DNA of 64,000 bases. Source: Typhlomys cinereus. Lineage: Eukaryota > Chordata > Mammalia > Rodentia > Platacanthomyidae. Shown here in pieces: positions 21,641 to 33,640 of the stretch; within the stretch, counting starts at the first letter, position 1; the number at the start of each line of letters is the position of its first letter. Made by a program: the position numbers and the translations under genes. The DNA is taken from positions 933,909 to 997,908 of the forward strand of contig JALPQD010000411.1 of assembly GCA_023101885.1 (NCBI GenBank), written 5' to 3'. The notes under the pieces were generated by a model. It did not search any database. It saw nothing but the letters and a program-made list of their open reading frames with translations, and was not told the DNA's origin.

Positions 21641-22084
21641 AGGTAAATCCAAACTATGCAATTGCTCAGCCCCAGAAACAAGACCCTGTTACAAAATAAA
21701 GCTTCTGGAATCCCATCCTTCCTCATTGCTCCCATGCATGGGAATATCATGAACCACCATAACTCGGCCCTGTAATCTAGTGTGAAGAGGAGCATCACTC
21801 TTCCACAAAGGTGCGGCGACAGAGCCAGAAAGGAAGCAGCTCGTATGTTTTACAGCACTGTCCTGAGAAGACTGGATGGAAGCATCCTCCAGCGGCTCAT
21901 GCTGAAAGTGTTCCTATTGGGGAGACAGCATCCCTTTATTTCAGAGCAAGTCCTTGCCATCGGAACCATGCAGGATGAGGAGAAACACAAACAGCGCAGC
22001 GTAGTGCAGTGAGGAGACCATTAAAGATAAGTCTCATGGACTATTTGAGTCCGGGTTTCTTTTGCTCTCAAGCTTTGCTTATTC

Positions 22085-22205
22085 AACTGGTAAATACCGA
22101 GCACCTGACAAATGCCAGGCATTCACTGGGACTGGCAAGGGAAATTGCTGTTCCCTCCATTTCTACCTTCAGGGGGCTTACATTTAGTTACAGAAAGCAG
22201 ACACT
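22085..22205 (+). repeat. ancient mammalian interspersed repeat
   Basis: GAGCACCTGACAAATGCCAG, GCATTCACTGGGACTGG and GGGGCTTACATTTAGTTACA match the widespread motif TTGAGCACCTACTATGTGCC...GGAGCTTACATTCTAG. I cannot assign it safely to one LINE or SINE family. Confidence 0.5.
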
Positions 22206-22499
22206 TGGATAGAAAGACGGCTAATGCCCACATGCATAGTTGTGTGTATTATCAGGAGACCACCAGAGAGTGATAGTTAGGTAAGTCTGTGCACTGGCCA
22301 TTTAATGCTACAAAAAAAGCTTATCGTCGATTCACTCTGCATTCATCAATGCATCTAGAGTGTTACTTTTAGTGGATGAAGAAAGTGATTAATTAAAATA
22401 GCCAAAAGGCGATTCTTAAAATGGTGTGAAACCAATCCTCTTATATCACTTAACACAGTTACCTGGTCAGCAAACCTTTCTCTTTTTTTTTTGCCGGAT

Positions 22500-23178
22500 G
22501 TAATCTGGATGATTTTTTTTTTCATTTTTTAAATTATTATTTCCGCTCATACAAACTTAACAGGTACACCAGTCCCCTCCCTCCCTCCACCTCCCCCCGA
22601 CCCCTCTTTTCCCCCTCCTCTCTCCCCTCCCTCCCTATCCCCCAGTGCCTCCCCCCAATCCCCGGAGCATCCTTTAATGTGCATGCCAAACTCTCCTCTG
22701 GGTCCTCCTCTCCGATGAGGTGCAAGGACCCAGGGGCATTTCCCAGAACCCTTTCCCCTTAAGCTTAGGAACACTACTGTGACTGTCAGTCCCTAGCCTC
22801 CAAGGATCCTAGTGCCTTTAGTCCATGCTAGACTTTGTGGGGTCAATAATGTATTGGACATAGCGCAGTCATGCAAAGTCCTATTATGATTGCTTCGGCC
22901 CTAACTTGTGTGGAGTATCTTGCATATCATTACTCTTCCCCATCCTTGTGCTCTTACAATCTTACCGCCCCTTCTTCTCCAAATTTCCCTGAGCTTCAGG
23001 ATGGGGAGAGATGAGGCTGGCCCAGTTCCAGGTGGTTGATACAGAGTCTCTGATGTTCTGAATTATGATTTGTTGATTTTTTTCGGTTTTGCTGCTTTTG
23101 CAATGCCCTTGGCTCCATCCTGATGGGTATTGGATGTCACCCCTTAGGTCACCGTGAGGTCCGGCTGGACTGCGCGTG
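22500..23178 (-). repeat. L1 3' UTR and 3' end (lineage 1), minus strand
   Basis: Reversed copy of the element at 23478-24303. It has an A/T end at about 22500-22545, a polypyrimidine (sense polypurine) run at 22570-22640, CACCTCATCGGAGAGGAGGA in reverse complement, and the GACATCCAATACCCATCAGG segment at the far end. A G-rich polypurine tract in the 3' UTR is characteristic of L1. Confidence 0.75.
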
Positions 23179-23477
23179 TCCCAGGCAGGTGGGGAAAGGG
23201 AGAGCAAACCTTTCTTGACCACTTCTCTCCTCCTGCTCAACCTGCCCCTCCTCCCTTCCTAGATTTAACTCTCTTCACTACACTATCACTAACATATTTT
23301 ACTTTATTTTTATTATACATTATATATTTTCCTTTATTTTTATTTCATTAAATAAGCTACATGAGCAGAATGATTTGAGCATTTGGTCCCTGACACACTC
23401 CAAATGCCCCTCACATGCAAAATTCCTTCCTGGTCACTTGTAACTGATGCGGTTTGGTCTCACCAGACAGGGAGGGC

Positions 23478-24303
23478 AAAGAGTCTGGCAGATAGAAGGT
23501 AACCATCCTGCAAATGGGAGACTGACCTCCCTTCACCATGGTCTCCTACTTTTATTCCATCTACCTTTGAATCTACTCTTATAATAAGATTCTGTTTTAA
23601 CAGCTTTTTATCTCTGGCTAGGAGGTGACATTCAATACCCATCAGGATGGAGCTAAGGGCGGTGCAGAAACAGTAAAACTGGAGAAAAAAAAAGAAAGAA
23701 AAAAAACGAACCATAATTCAGAGCATCAGAGACCCTACATTAATCACCAGGAACCAGGCCAGCCTAATCTCTCCCCATCCCAAAACTCAGGGAAATTTGC
23801 AGAAGAGGGGGTGGTGAGATTGTAAGAGCCTAAAGATGGGGAAAGAGCAACAATATGCAAGATACTCCACACAAGTTAGGGCCAAAGTAATCATAATAGG
23901 ACTTTGCATGACCTGCGCGATGACCAACATATCATTGACCCCCCCAAAGTCTAGCATGGACCACAGGCACTAGGATCCTTAGAGGCAAGGGATTAACAGC
24001 CACAGTAGTGTTCCTAAACTAAAGGGAAACTCAAAAAAAAAAAAAAAAAAAAGAGCTCTAGGCAATGCCACTGAGTCCTTACACCTCATCAGAGAGGAGG
24101 ACCCAGAGGGAAGTTTGACAGACACAGTAAAGGATACTCCAGGAATGGGGCAGGGGAGGGGACACTGGGAGAAAGGGAGGAAGGGGGAAAAGGAAGGGGA
24201 AAAGGGGAAGGGAGCAAGGGTATCCAGGGAGGGGTGGAGAGAGGGAGGGGAATAGGGTACCTATCAAGTTTGTATTTTAATTTTTTATAAAAAAATTCTC
24301 AAA
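23478..24303 (+). repeat. L1 3' UTR and 3' end (lineage 1), plus strand
   Basis: It contains GTGACATTCAATACCCATCA, CATCAGAGACCCTACATTAA, CAAGATACTCCACACAAGTT, CACTAGGATCCTTAGAGGCA and CACCTCATCAGAGAGGAGGA, then a polypurine tract (24150-24250) and an A-rich end. It lies head to head with the minus copy at 22500-23178. Confidence 0.75.
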
Positions 24304-24311
24304 AAAATTTC

Positions 24312-24343
24312 TTTTTTTTTATTTATTCAATTGTGCGTGTGTG

Positions 24344-24379
<36 letters not shown>

Positions 24380-24572
24380 ACCACGGAATTCGGGAACCAC
24401 CATGGACCGCCTCCACCTCTGCTCCAGGATTCACAGGCTCCGCGCTACCAAGACCAGAAACTCATGCCGCCCCTGCTTCTGTCCCACGTCTATACTTGGG
24501 GTCTAAGATCCGAACTCAGGACCTTCCGCCTGCAAGGCAAAGGCTTAACCCCTGAGCCACTTCTCCAGGCCC
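24312..24572 (-). repeat. B2-superfamily SINE, second subfamily
   Basis: (TG)n at about 24333-24376, body GAACCACGGAATTCGGGAAC, CACAGGCTCCGCGCTACCA, and reversed head CCGAACTCAGGACCTTCCGC ending CCACTTCTCCAGGCCC. The body differs from the common copies (ACCACCATGG where they have AATCACCCTGG). It is inserted next to the L1 3' end. Confidence 0.85.
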
Positions 24573-24867
24573 AAGATTTCTTAATTTAATGGATGTACAG
24601 TTGGTGGGTAAAGAAATGAATAAAACAGAGATTATCTAAAGTTTTCTTTTGAATATGGACAAATGCATGTGTGATTTAGAAGTACTATAAATCTTTAAGT
24701 TTGCTTCACTAATTTGCATAAGCTTTAAAATACTTGCCAGCTTTCTATAATTAACAGAGCCTGTCCATAGTCATCGCAAGGACTTGGCACTTCTTTCAGA
24801 TGTAAGAACAGCACTTCCCTGGTTTCTCTCTAATGGAATTCCCTCAGGTGCTTAAGGGTCGTGCTGG

Positions 24868-25026
24868 AAAGTCTGAGCATGGCGCGCAGGCCGGTAACCC
24901 TTCACCCAGGAGATGGAGAAAGGAAGAGCAAGAGTTTAACATCATCCTCAGCTATGTAGCAGATATGAGGCCAGTCTGGTCTATTTAAGACCCAATCTCA
25001 AAAAAAAACAAAAAAACAAAAAAAAC
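24868..25026 (+). repeat. B1-like SINE
   Basis: GAGCATGGCGCGCAGGCCGG, GGAGATGGAGAAAGGAAGAG, then AGGCCAGTCTGGTCTATTTA and a long A-rich CAAAAAAACA tail fit a diverged B1. Confidence 0.55.
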
Positions 25027-25924
25027 TGAACAATTGACAAGTTTATTACCTTCATAAGTATACAGACTTTTTAAATGCTTTATTTAACATCAAAGAGTTT
25101 AGATCAACCAAACTATTTCTTTCGGGGGGAGGCAAACCCCAAAATTATTCCCCTAAATTGACTTCCCCACAAGGGGTTGGAGATAACCTGACACCCATGG
25201 CCTGTCTCTGTGTTTGGAACTCTATTAGTGATCTGCACAGAATTTGGATTGTGATGAACAGGTGGGCTGGGTTATCGGGTTGCAATCTGCCATCGGTGGA
25301 GTCTTTTATGTCTTTACTCAACATTCTGTCACCTGCACATTTACCTGAGATCACATTTCATCCATGTGGACATTATTGTGTCTACAGCTGACTTTTCAAA
25401 AAGAAGGCGTCTTCACTGCTAAAGCAGTGGCTGTTAATTTTTTTCAAATGGACCAGAAGGAAAGAAGTTTCCCATAATTTCATCATTCAAAACAGAAACA
25501 AACAAACAAACAAAAAAGCCCTCTTGTTACCGTCAGGATACATTTCTTTCATTTTCCTGGGCATATTTTTTTTTTAGCGTGGTTCCTCATATGATCTAAG
25601 AGAGTCAAAGGAAAAGGTACTTACATATTGTTTTCACACAGATAGAATTCCAGGAATGTAAGGGCAGCTCTCATGACTGGGAAGAATATTGAGGAAGCAA
25701 ACTGAAGAGCTGGTTTATTTAATCCAAATTACAAGTGCTTTAGAAAACCTGAAAAAAAAAAAGAGTTAATTAATGGAAACCCACAGGAATTCACCAAAGG
25801 TAGTCCTCAAAAAGAACTTAGTATATTTGAGATTTTGTCTGAACTACAACCATATAATCAATTCAAAGGGGAGCACATTCAAAATAATTATTAGGAGGCA
25901 TGCCTTTACCAAATTGGTGTTTTT
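25027..25924. other. unassigned
   Basis: I see no exon or named repeat. It has short A-runs and an AAACAAACAAACAAAC patch near 25495. Confidence 0.3.
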
Positions 25925-26014
25925 AAAAATTGGGCCAATGAGATAGCTTAGGGGTAGGCACCTGATTGCAAACCTATTGAGTTCAATCATTGGAAGCTCA
26001 CATAGTACATGTAT

Positions 26015-26056
<42 letters not shown>

Positions 26057-26105
26057 CTCTCTCTCTCCCTCTCTCTCCTTCTCCTTCTCAAATAAACATA
26101 AATAA
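25925..26105 (+). repeat. tRNA-derived SINE remnant with (TC)n tail
   Basis: Head GGGCCAATGAGATAGCTTAG, box-B-like TTGAGTTCAATCATTGG, then (TC)n at about 26018-26090 and an AAATAAACATAAATAAATAA end. Confidence 0.6.
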
Positions 26106-26239
26106 ATAAAATATTAAAAATATAGTGAGACATGAAGCAAAAAATAAACTCTATAAAAATTCTGCTTTTAAACACTCATACTCACTAAAACCAAGTTTTT
26201 GCACACAGGAGAAAGTACTGGTTAAGTTAAAGCATTTTT

Positions 26240-26520
26240 TAAATTTTTTTTATTATTATTTATTCAACTGTGCGTATGTGTGTGTGTATGTGCGCGCATG
26301 TGTGTGTCTGTGTATGTGTAGAACCACGGACGAATTCGTGAACCACCATGGCTGCCTCCACCTCCTTCTGCCCTGGGATTCACAGGCTCCGCCCTACCAG
26401 GACCAGAAGCGCAGGCCGCCCCCGCTTCAGCCTGGCGTCTATACGTGGGATCTGGGATCCGAACTCAGGACCTTCCGCCTACAAGGCGGAGGCTCAACCC
26501 CTGAGCCACCTCTCCAGCCC
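26240..26520 (-). repeat. B2-superfamily SINE, second subfamily, young copy
   Basis: Nearly intact copy with CGAATTCGTGAACCACCATG, CAGGCTCCGCCCTACCAGGA and a full reversed head CTGAGCCACCTCTCCAGCCC. A 16-bp target-site duplication, AAGTTAAAGCATTTTT, is exact at 26224-26239 and 26521-26536, so insertion is probably recent. Confidence 0.92.
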
Positions 26521-26536
26521 AAGTTAAAGCATTTTT

Positions 26537-27601
26537 AGCTCACTAAATTTCTCCTTGAGAATTTCCAAACTTTGACTCTACCAGGTTAGCAAATTCTTAC
26601 AGTGGCAAACCACTGTATGGTTATTATCAAACTCTGACCTTAAAACACTGCAGATGGCTTTAACAATAGCAAGAAAATGTTCTTTTGTGTGGGTTATTAG
26701 GTCTTCTAATGCTTTTCGACTCACCAGAATGTTGATAGCTCAAATCATTCTAAGAGTGTCCTCCTAAAGGGCAATAAGGTTTTGCTGAGTATGATTTTAC
26801 ATGTACGTTATATTCATATAGCCAAATAACTCACATAATTTGATTTGTGAAGATTCATCATTAAAGAAAAATTTCTAAAGTTAACTGAGACAATCCAAAC
26901 CATGGCTCTCAGAGGCCAATTCCACACAAAATTCATTAACAGATATTCATTTGGGAGCACCCTAGATGCTTGACTTAGAACCTTTCAATAAAAAAGAAGT
27001 GGGGGATCAACATTAAATAGACACATGGAAAGAGTTTTACCTACACCTACAGACTTTCAAGTTAAGGACTTAATTTGAAGCGCTCGGAAGTGCTTTGTGC
27101 TTTTGTAGAAGTGGCAAGAAGAGATGTCAATTTAAAGGAGAAAAATGAGATTGAAGAAAAATACTGTTTCCTTAGAGTGCCTGGGAGTGGGCAGAGCATT
27201 CAGGAAAGTTCCCGAGCCTGAGATGTCAAAGACTGCCAGTTTGGAGTTCCCATGGCATCTAAGCCATGCCAGTGTGACATCCAAGATTTCTCCTGACTCT
27301 AGGATTGCAGTATTTATAGCATGAAGTATTATATACTGTAAGTTTGTGATAAGTAGCTTTGAAATGATGCTGACCATATTTGGAACTTCCAAAGATTGTC
27401 TTGGCCATCACATTACCATTGTTTCCAGGAAAAAATAAACAGAATCTCTTGAAAACTCTGCCTTCTCATAAGAGATATTATTGTTTTATATAAATTAAAT
27501 AAATGTAAATTAAACAAATGTATGTTTTTACATTTATTCGATCTTCATATGGCAACAAGGAAATTACTCTTAAATGCCTAAATCATCTGTGAAGACACAG
27601 G
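26537..27601. other. unassigned
   Basis: About 1.1 kb of AT-rich sequence with no recognised feature. Confidence 0.3.
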
Positions 27602-27935
27602 GTTTTCAAAAGTTTGAATCTTCCTTCTTCTCCCACCCTCCCTTTTCTTCATCTATCCATCCCTCTCCCTCCTACCCCCCTGCCAATCTGCTTGTGTGGG
27701 CCCCTGTATTAGCATGGGCTAGGGTCTCTGTGACAGATTAGGTGGTCCTTCCTTGGGTAGACTCACTGATAGGGACACTTTCCTTCGCCTGTCTAGCCCT
27801 AGCCCTTAAGGTTCCACCTGCATGTAATTATTTCTCCTGGGCTCCCCACCAGTGTGTGGGAGAATGTTGATGTGTCAGTTGTGGTGCAGGTCTGGTGAGG
27901 ATACGTTCGTTGCACTTCATCTTTAATAAATACAT
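27602..27935 (-). repeat. L1 3' UTR fragment (lineage 2)
   Basis: Reverse of the 9480-9893 type. CTTCATCTATCCATCCCTCT, CCTGTCTAGCCCTAGCCCTT and GTTGATGTGTCAGTTGTGGT match the copy at 47590-48065. Confidence 0.6.
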
Positions 27936-28427
27936 GGTTTTAAAATAAATTTCTTTTTGATATAGGAAAAAAGTGAAATAAGAGTTGGAACCTTGAATTC
28001 AGTTGAAGAAATGATACTAAAATTCCAAAAGATAATACATGTGAGCTAAGGGTTCCAATGTATAATGGTGAAAGATAATTTATATACAAATATTGAGGCT
28101 ACATTAAGTAGGAGATGCTAAGTGAGGTACTGACTTGGCTGCAGTGGGGATTATGGCAGGTAAAGAAAAGAATGAAGAGAAACTGAGGGACATTTTGAAT
28201 GACTGAGTAGTGGATGTGGCAAGAGACAGGGCTGAACCACCAGAGGCAATACACCATAAAGAGCAGCATAAGTTATGAAGGTGTGTGGAAGTAATCTGAG
28301 GGGCGACAGGAAACTAGAAGTAAGTAGAGAAGGGTATGATCACTTCTGGATTTTTTTTAATGATTCCTGCAACTATAGTATGGATAAGAGACTGGATCAT
28401 ATGTTGAAGCTGAGGACCTAAGGCAAG
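27936..28427. other. unassigned
   Basis: No recognised feature. Confidence 0.3.
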
Positions 28428-28645
28428 GGGTACAGCTTATTAGGTGCAGTGGTTACCTAGCATGTGAAGCCCTAGATTTGATCCCCAGCACCTCACAGAC
28501 TTGTTGTGGTGGCACATGCCTATTGTCCCAGCTCTCAGGAGACAGAGGCAAGAGGGTCAGTAGATTAACTCTGCTAACACAGTGAATTCAAAGTCAGTCT
28601 GGTACGCATGAGACCTCTCTTGGCTAAAACAATAAAGACAGGGAA
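28428..28645 (+). repeat. B4 SINE (ID + B1 composite)
   Basis: An ID-like start (TTAGGTGCAGTGGTTACCTA, GCCCTAGATTTGATCCCCAG) joins a B1-like end (GGTGGCACATGCCTATTGTC, GACAGAGGCAAGAGGGTCAG). This is the B4 layout. Confidence 0.7.
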
Positions 28646-29255
28646 CATTTATAATCAATTAAAACCATCCAAGCAACAGATAACTTTTTTTTAATTCAAC
28701 AAGTCACAGTGGAAATGGACAGAAGCGGGTAGCTACAGAATGTACTTTGAAGATGGACCCGACAAGACCGACAGCTCTACTAGCCTTGAGGAATGGAGCA
28801 GAATTTAAGAAAATTCCATGATTTGTGCCAAGACATTCGGTTAGGCAATGATGCCATTCTATCTTTGAGAAATTATAGAGAGAAAACCAGGAGTTCATGG
28901 AAGACAAATGATGAGCTAACCTTTGGTCATGTTGAGTTACAGGCATCCGAGACAACTAGGAAGAAATTTGTAGTTAACATCCTGTTACAGACTCCAGGCT
29001 GACAACTGAGAATGTGTAAGTGCTAAGAGTTAGCAGAAAAAAGAAGCTGAAGGGATAGGAGGGGTTAATCTACCCAGCAATGCTCTGGGAGGACAGGAGA
29101 GGAGTCTATGAATTATAGAACGATTGGACTTATGTAAGGTAGATGACCACTTTTTTCTATAAAATTACAGAAAAAGTATTAAAAGGTGTGGAGGGATCTA
29201 GGTAAAATTTTCATTTCAATGACAAAACAAAATCTCTCACTGTTTACTCTAAAAA
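28646..29255. other. unassigned
   Basis: No recognised repeat or exon. Confidence 0.3.
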
Positions 29256-29815
29256 AAAAATCAGATCAGAGACCCTACATTAGTCACCTGGAATCAGGTC
29301 AGCCTAGTCTCTCCCCATCCTAAAGCTCAGGGAAATTTGCAGAAGAGGTGGCGGTAAGATTGTAAAAGCTTAAAGATGGGGAGGAGCAACAATATGCAAG
29401 ATACTCCACACACAAGTTAGGGCCAAAGTAACCATAATAAGAGTTTGCATGACCTGCACAATGACTACATATCATTGACCCTCCCAAAGTGTAGCATGGA
29501 TCACAGGCACTAGGATCCTTAGAGTCAAGGGATTAACAGCCACAATAGTGTTCCTACACTAAAGGGGAACACAAGAAAGAGTTCTAGGCAATGCCACTGA
29601 GTCCTTACACCTCATCAGAGAGGAGGACCCAGAGGGAAGTTTGACATTCACACTAAAGGATGCTCCAGGGATGGAGGGAGGGAGGGGGCACTGGGAGAAG
29701 GGGAGGGAGGGGAAAAGGGGGGAGGGAGCAAGGGGACCCAGGGAGGGGTGGAGGGAGGAAGGGGACCGGGGTACCTATTAAGTTTGTATGAGTGGGAAAA
29801 TAAATAAATAAATAA
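29256..29815 (+). repeat. L1 3' UTR and 3' end (lineage 1)
   Basis: Highly similar to 23478-24303: ATCAGAGACCCTACATTAGT, CACTAGGATCCTTAGAGTCA, CACCTCATCAGAGAGGAGGA, a polypurine tract at 29670-29765 and the A-rich end AAATAAATAAATAAATAAAA. It is 5'-truncated. Confidence 0.8.
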
Positions 29816-30377
29816 AAAGGAAACCAGGACCTTTATCTGCTAGAAGAGATGCTGCACACACGGCTGAGAAAATCTGTAAGCGACATCATGAAGAAGAAGG
29901 AACCCAGAAACACCGAGGGTGTTTCCATCAAAAGTGTGACAGAAGGCTCATGATTCTCTTCTGGAGTTTGCTCTGAGAGGAGATTCAATGCTCTTTGTCT
30001 TTAGGATATTTTAGCTCCCATTTGTGTGATTTAAAAAAAAAAAATCACCTTGGACGTTTTTTGGAACAACTTAATATGACAAGTCTTTCCTATGCCAAAG
30101 GAGCAATTCTGGGTTTCTGTTGCCTTCATCTAGTCACACTCTATATTAAGTTGGCGCCTCAGAACTAAAGTAGGGCTGGCATAGCCCCCCTGACATTTCA
30201 TCTACCTTTGCCTGACTGGGTAAAAATGAGGCTGTGGCACTACTGGAAATGAGATAATGAGGAAATTATTTCTCTCCCACCATTCAAGTTGACCCTAGAT
30301 ATTTCATATTTCAGCTGGCAACTACAACCTTAGCTATATTCACCATGCGCTCTTCCTTCCCAATCGACCTTACCTGT
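29816..30377. other. unassigned
   Basis: No recognised feature. Confidence 0.3.
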
Positions 30378-30660
30378 GTTTCTCTTTCTCTCTCTCACTA
30401 TCTCTATCTATATATCTTCCTCCTTCCCTCCCTCTCTCCTTCCCCCGTCCTTCTCTCTCCCTTTCTCTCTCTCTTCCTCCCTTCCTCTCTCCTTCCCCGT
30501 CTCTTTCTCTTTCTCCTTCTCCCTCCTTCCCTCTCCCTCTCTTTCCCCCCTCCCTCTCTCCTTCTCCAACCTCTCTGTCTCCCTCCCTCCCTCCTTCCCT
30601 CCTACCCCAGCCCCTTCTCCCACTCCCTCTCCCTCCCCTTTTCTCTTTCCTTCCTGTCTG
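30378..30660 (+). repeat. polypyrimidine (CTCC/TTCC/TC) tract
   Basis: About 280 bases made almost only of C and T. The serine/proline/leucine-rich and glycine/glutamate-rich reading frames here are low complexity, not genes. Confidence 0.9.
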
Positions 30661-30674
30661 TTGATACACTGTGA

Positions 30675-30838
30675 GCCAGAGTGGGGAAGCCTCCATGCCT
30701 TCCCCAACTGCCAATTGCCTTTCCTGCTGTGATGGGCTCTCCCTCTGGAACCAAGAACCACTATAAACTCTTTCTCTCTTAAGTTGCCTCGGTCAGAGTA
30801 TTTTATCACAGTAACGGAAATGAAACTAACACAAGCAC
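30675..30838 (+). mobile_element. URR1 3' end
   Basis: GGAACCAAGAACCACTATAA, then CTTAAGTTGCCTCGGTCAGA and TTTTATCACAGTAACGGAAA with TGAAACTAACACAAG is the URR1 3' terminus. The rest of the element was apparently replaced by the adjoining polypyrimidine tract or lost. Confidence 0.7.
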
Positions 30839-31194
30839 ATGCTTACAGCAAGGTTAAGCCGTTCTACATTTGCACAATGGATATGATGTGAAGAATAAAA
30901 TCCCCACGTCTGTGATGGTGGCATGTAAGCTCCAAGATCATTTACCCATAACAACAGGCCGTACCTATGGACAGTATTGGACTTTTCAACTCTAAAATTA
31001 ATTTTTCCATTCTTGCTTTTAACAGGCATATTTAATAATGGCATTTTCCTGGGTGTTATTTGTTGTGCATTCATTTATGTCTTCTCTTAAGGATATTCAA
31101 ATTAAAATTTTCCATGTATTTTAAAAAACAAAACAATAACAACGTGTAGTATTGCTGTTGCTTGCCCATAGGGCATTATCTCTATTGTGTTTTA

Positions 31195-31318
31195 CTTTGT
31201 AAAAGCCTGAAAAGCTGAGTGTTATCTTCATTGCATAAGTAAGAAAAAGAGGTTAAGTTGTTTGTCCAATATCATGTAACTAGTTAAACTGCAAAGCGAA
31301 GTGTGACTCTAAAAATTT
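31195..31318 (+). repeat. MIR SINE fragment
   Basis: GAAAAAGAGGTTAAGTTGTT followed by TGTCCAATATCATGTAACTA resembles the MIR segment GAGGTTAAGTAACTTGCCCA...CACAGCTAGT. Confidence 0.6.
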
Positions 31319-33255
31319 ATTTTTTTCTTCATTCTGTACCAATTTTAGCTGTTCAGTCTTGCCTATTGAACCCATCTCTAGGCATTGTGTAGAACCATGC
31401 TCACTTCTCGCTGCCCTTGCTTCTTAAGCATCTATCACTGGTTCATTGTCTAATGTGACTAAGCTTCATTATTACGGTAACTTGGCAAGTCAGAGAATTG
31501 CTGGTACCAAGCACTGGGCAGCGGCAGCTCACAGCTCATCTCATAAGATCTGGCTGCATATTTTTTTTTGCAACAATCAAATCACACTATTTAGCTGTGG
31601 TGCTTGTATGTTTTCTTGGTTTCTGGCATTTAATGTTAGCCATCAAACATATTTAGTGCTACCTGACATCAGATAAATGAAATAGTCCTGAGGAAACTCT
31701 AGGAATAAACCAGAGATTCCAAAGTCCAACAAAAGGGTGTTTCCCTCATGTCTGGTTGGAAATGATCATGGAAGAGAAGCAATGGACGCACGTCCCAGAT
31801 ACTTGCAGGCAACCAGTCTCCAGACAGACACCTTCAATCACAGTGAAGGGTCACACTTTCTATGACAATTCAATGTTCAAACTGAAGGTAACATCCCCCC
31901 CCCAAAAAAAGTCAAGAATTAGGCCTTTTTTTTAACCCCAGAAATTAAGATTTTTAGATTTAAGAAAAAAAGAATTCTAATCCAAAAATTTCTTTTGAAG
32001 CTGCCAATCTTGTACTCATAATAATCTGCTGCTTCTTATGTTCTAGAGCAATTGGGTGTTGACTAGCCTGACATTGTCACATTCTTTCACTCCCTTGAGT
32101 GCTCTATTAACTTTGAAATAAATTTGATGGTGGTGACGAGGAAGATGATGACCAAAAAGGAAGAGGAGAAGAACTTTTTTTTTTTCTATTTAGAAGCCTG
32201 GGTTTTTATAGTACTCTTTTATAGGAAGGTTAAAAAATCTCAATTTAAACTTACTTCTGAATCAGGGATTTAGAGCTAGACTTTTTATTGGAACCAATTA
32301 ACAGCCAGAAATAGGAAAAAATGCCTTTAAAATTATTTCTGTTCTCTCAATTAAGTTTGCACAGCTTGAAGTCCATCATTTGAAAACCCCATTTAATGAC
32401 ACTGTCTTTCTCTTTTTAATTCAAATGTGTCTCCTATCATAAATATTTGTTAGTTTAAGGCATTAACTAATTTCCTGTAAAAAACCACACAGTTCATACC
32501 TACAGAAAACAAAATCATAGGTGTCTATGTAGCCCCTCAGATCTCATTTAATTTCTGTAAGGCTCACTGTCATTATCTCTTTTTTACATTTACAGTTCAT
32601 ATATTGAACACCACCTTTTAAAAAATTCTTTAGCAGAGAAACTGCCATATACATGCAATAAATTTAACTACTTTTCATCCTGTACTATGCTATTTCACCC
32701 TCGCTCCTTGTCCTCTGAAAACTTTCTTCTCTTAACCAGTCTCACTCCTACTTTCCTGTCTTTTTGTGCATATCTGGGCTGTCTGCACTGCCATGTGCCT
32801 GAGCACCTGCAGGAGTGTGGATGGCATATCAGTGGGTACACCATTGAGGGTACACCTTTCCACAGCCAGCATTTGACTCCTCAATAGTGACTCAGGGTAG
32901 AAGGGACCTCATGAGGTCTACTCTTCCAAGATGAAACGCAGACAGTCATATTTAACAGGCAAGAGAAAAAGGCACTCCATCTTTCTTACAAGAACAAAAG
33001 AATTAATTTGTAAAATGATCTGAAGAGCAGACAGAAATCGCGATGTGACTTCAAAAAATCCCAAAAGTTGCAAAATGCTCCCAAATAATTTTAAGTAGTT
33101 TTTAAAAATTTAGAACATAGTTTTCCATCAAGGACCAAATAAATGATAGAGTAACAGCATATTTCCACATGGGAAACAAGGAACTAGGCAGAGATCTATC
33201 CACATACTGCAAAGAACTTTGTTTGGGATTTCTCAAGAAGTATAGATATTGGTAG
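31319..33255. other. mostly unassigned
   Basis: Ordinary AT-rich rodent sequence. A short MIR-like piece (CATTTAATTTCTGTAAGGCT) lies near 32545. I see no exon. Confidence 0.3.
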
Positions 33256-33640
33256 CTTCAGTTGGTTAGAACTAAAAATTAACCTTTAGAAGTTAAATGC
33301 TGCTTATCCGTTACAGACTATTATAAATTCCTTGATGGCTGTCTTTGTTTTCAAAAATAATGATAATGAGTATTTTATTTTGGCGATAGGATAATTGCAG
33401 GAGTTAGTTTATACTGATAATGGGGTATGCTTTTTGAGGGTGACAAGAGGCAACGTTAGTTTTTCTTTAGTATGAGACTTCTTTTATCTGAAATGTAGCT
33501 TAACAAGTGCAATTTCAACCAAGTTAGGATATTATTTTGAAAGTGTGTAAGAATTTGAATTATTATAATTATAATAGTAAATTGACTTACTGAAGGCGTG
33601 GGTGAGCTTTTTATTTTTTATTTTTTTTTGTGGCCCTTGC
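33256..33640. other. left copy of a duplicated gap flank
   Basis: Positions 33256-33295 are identical to 43121-43160, the first bases after the N gap. Further pieces (TACAGACTA, TGATGGCT, GCTTTTTGAGG) recur in the same order in both places. The two stretches probably represent one genomic locus. Confidence 0.8.

Larger units (their letters stand above)
21048..22499. other. mostly unassigned, 5' region of RASGRP3
   Basis: Only ancient repeats are named here (21535-21640 and 22085-22205). The piece at 21780-22010 is less AT-rich and has a few CpGs, but I could not tie it to an exon. Confidence 0.3.
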
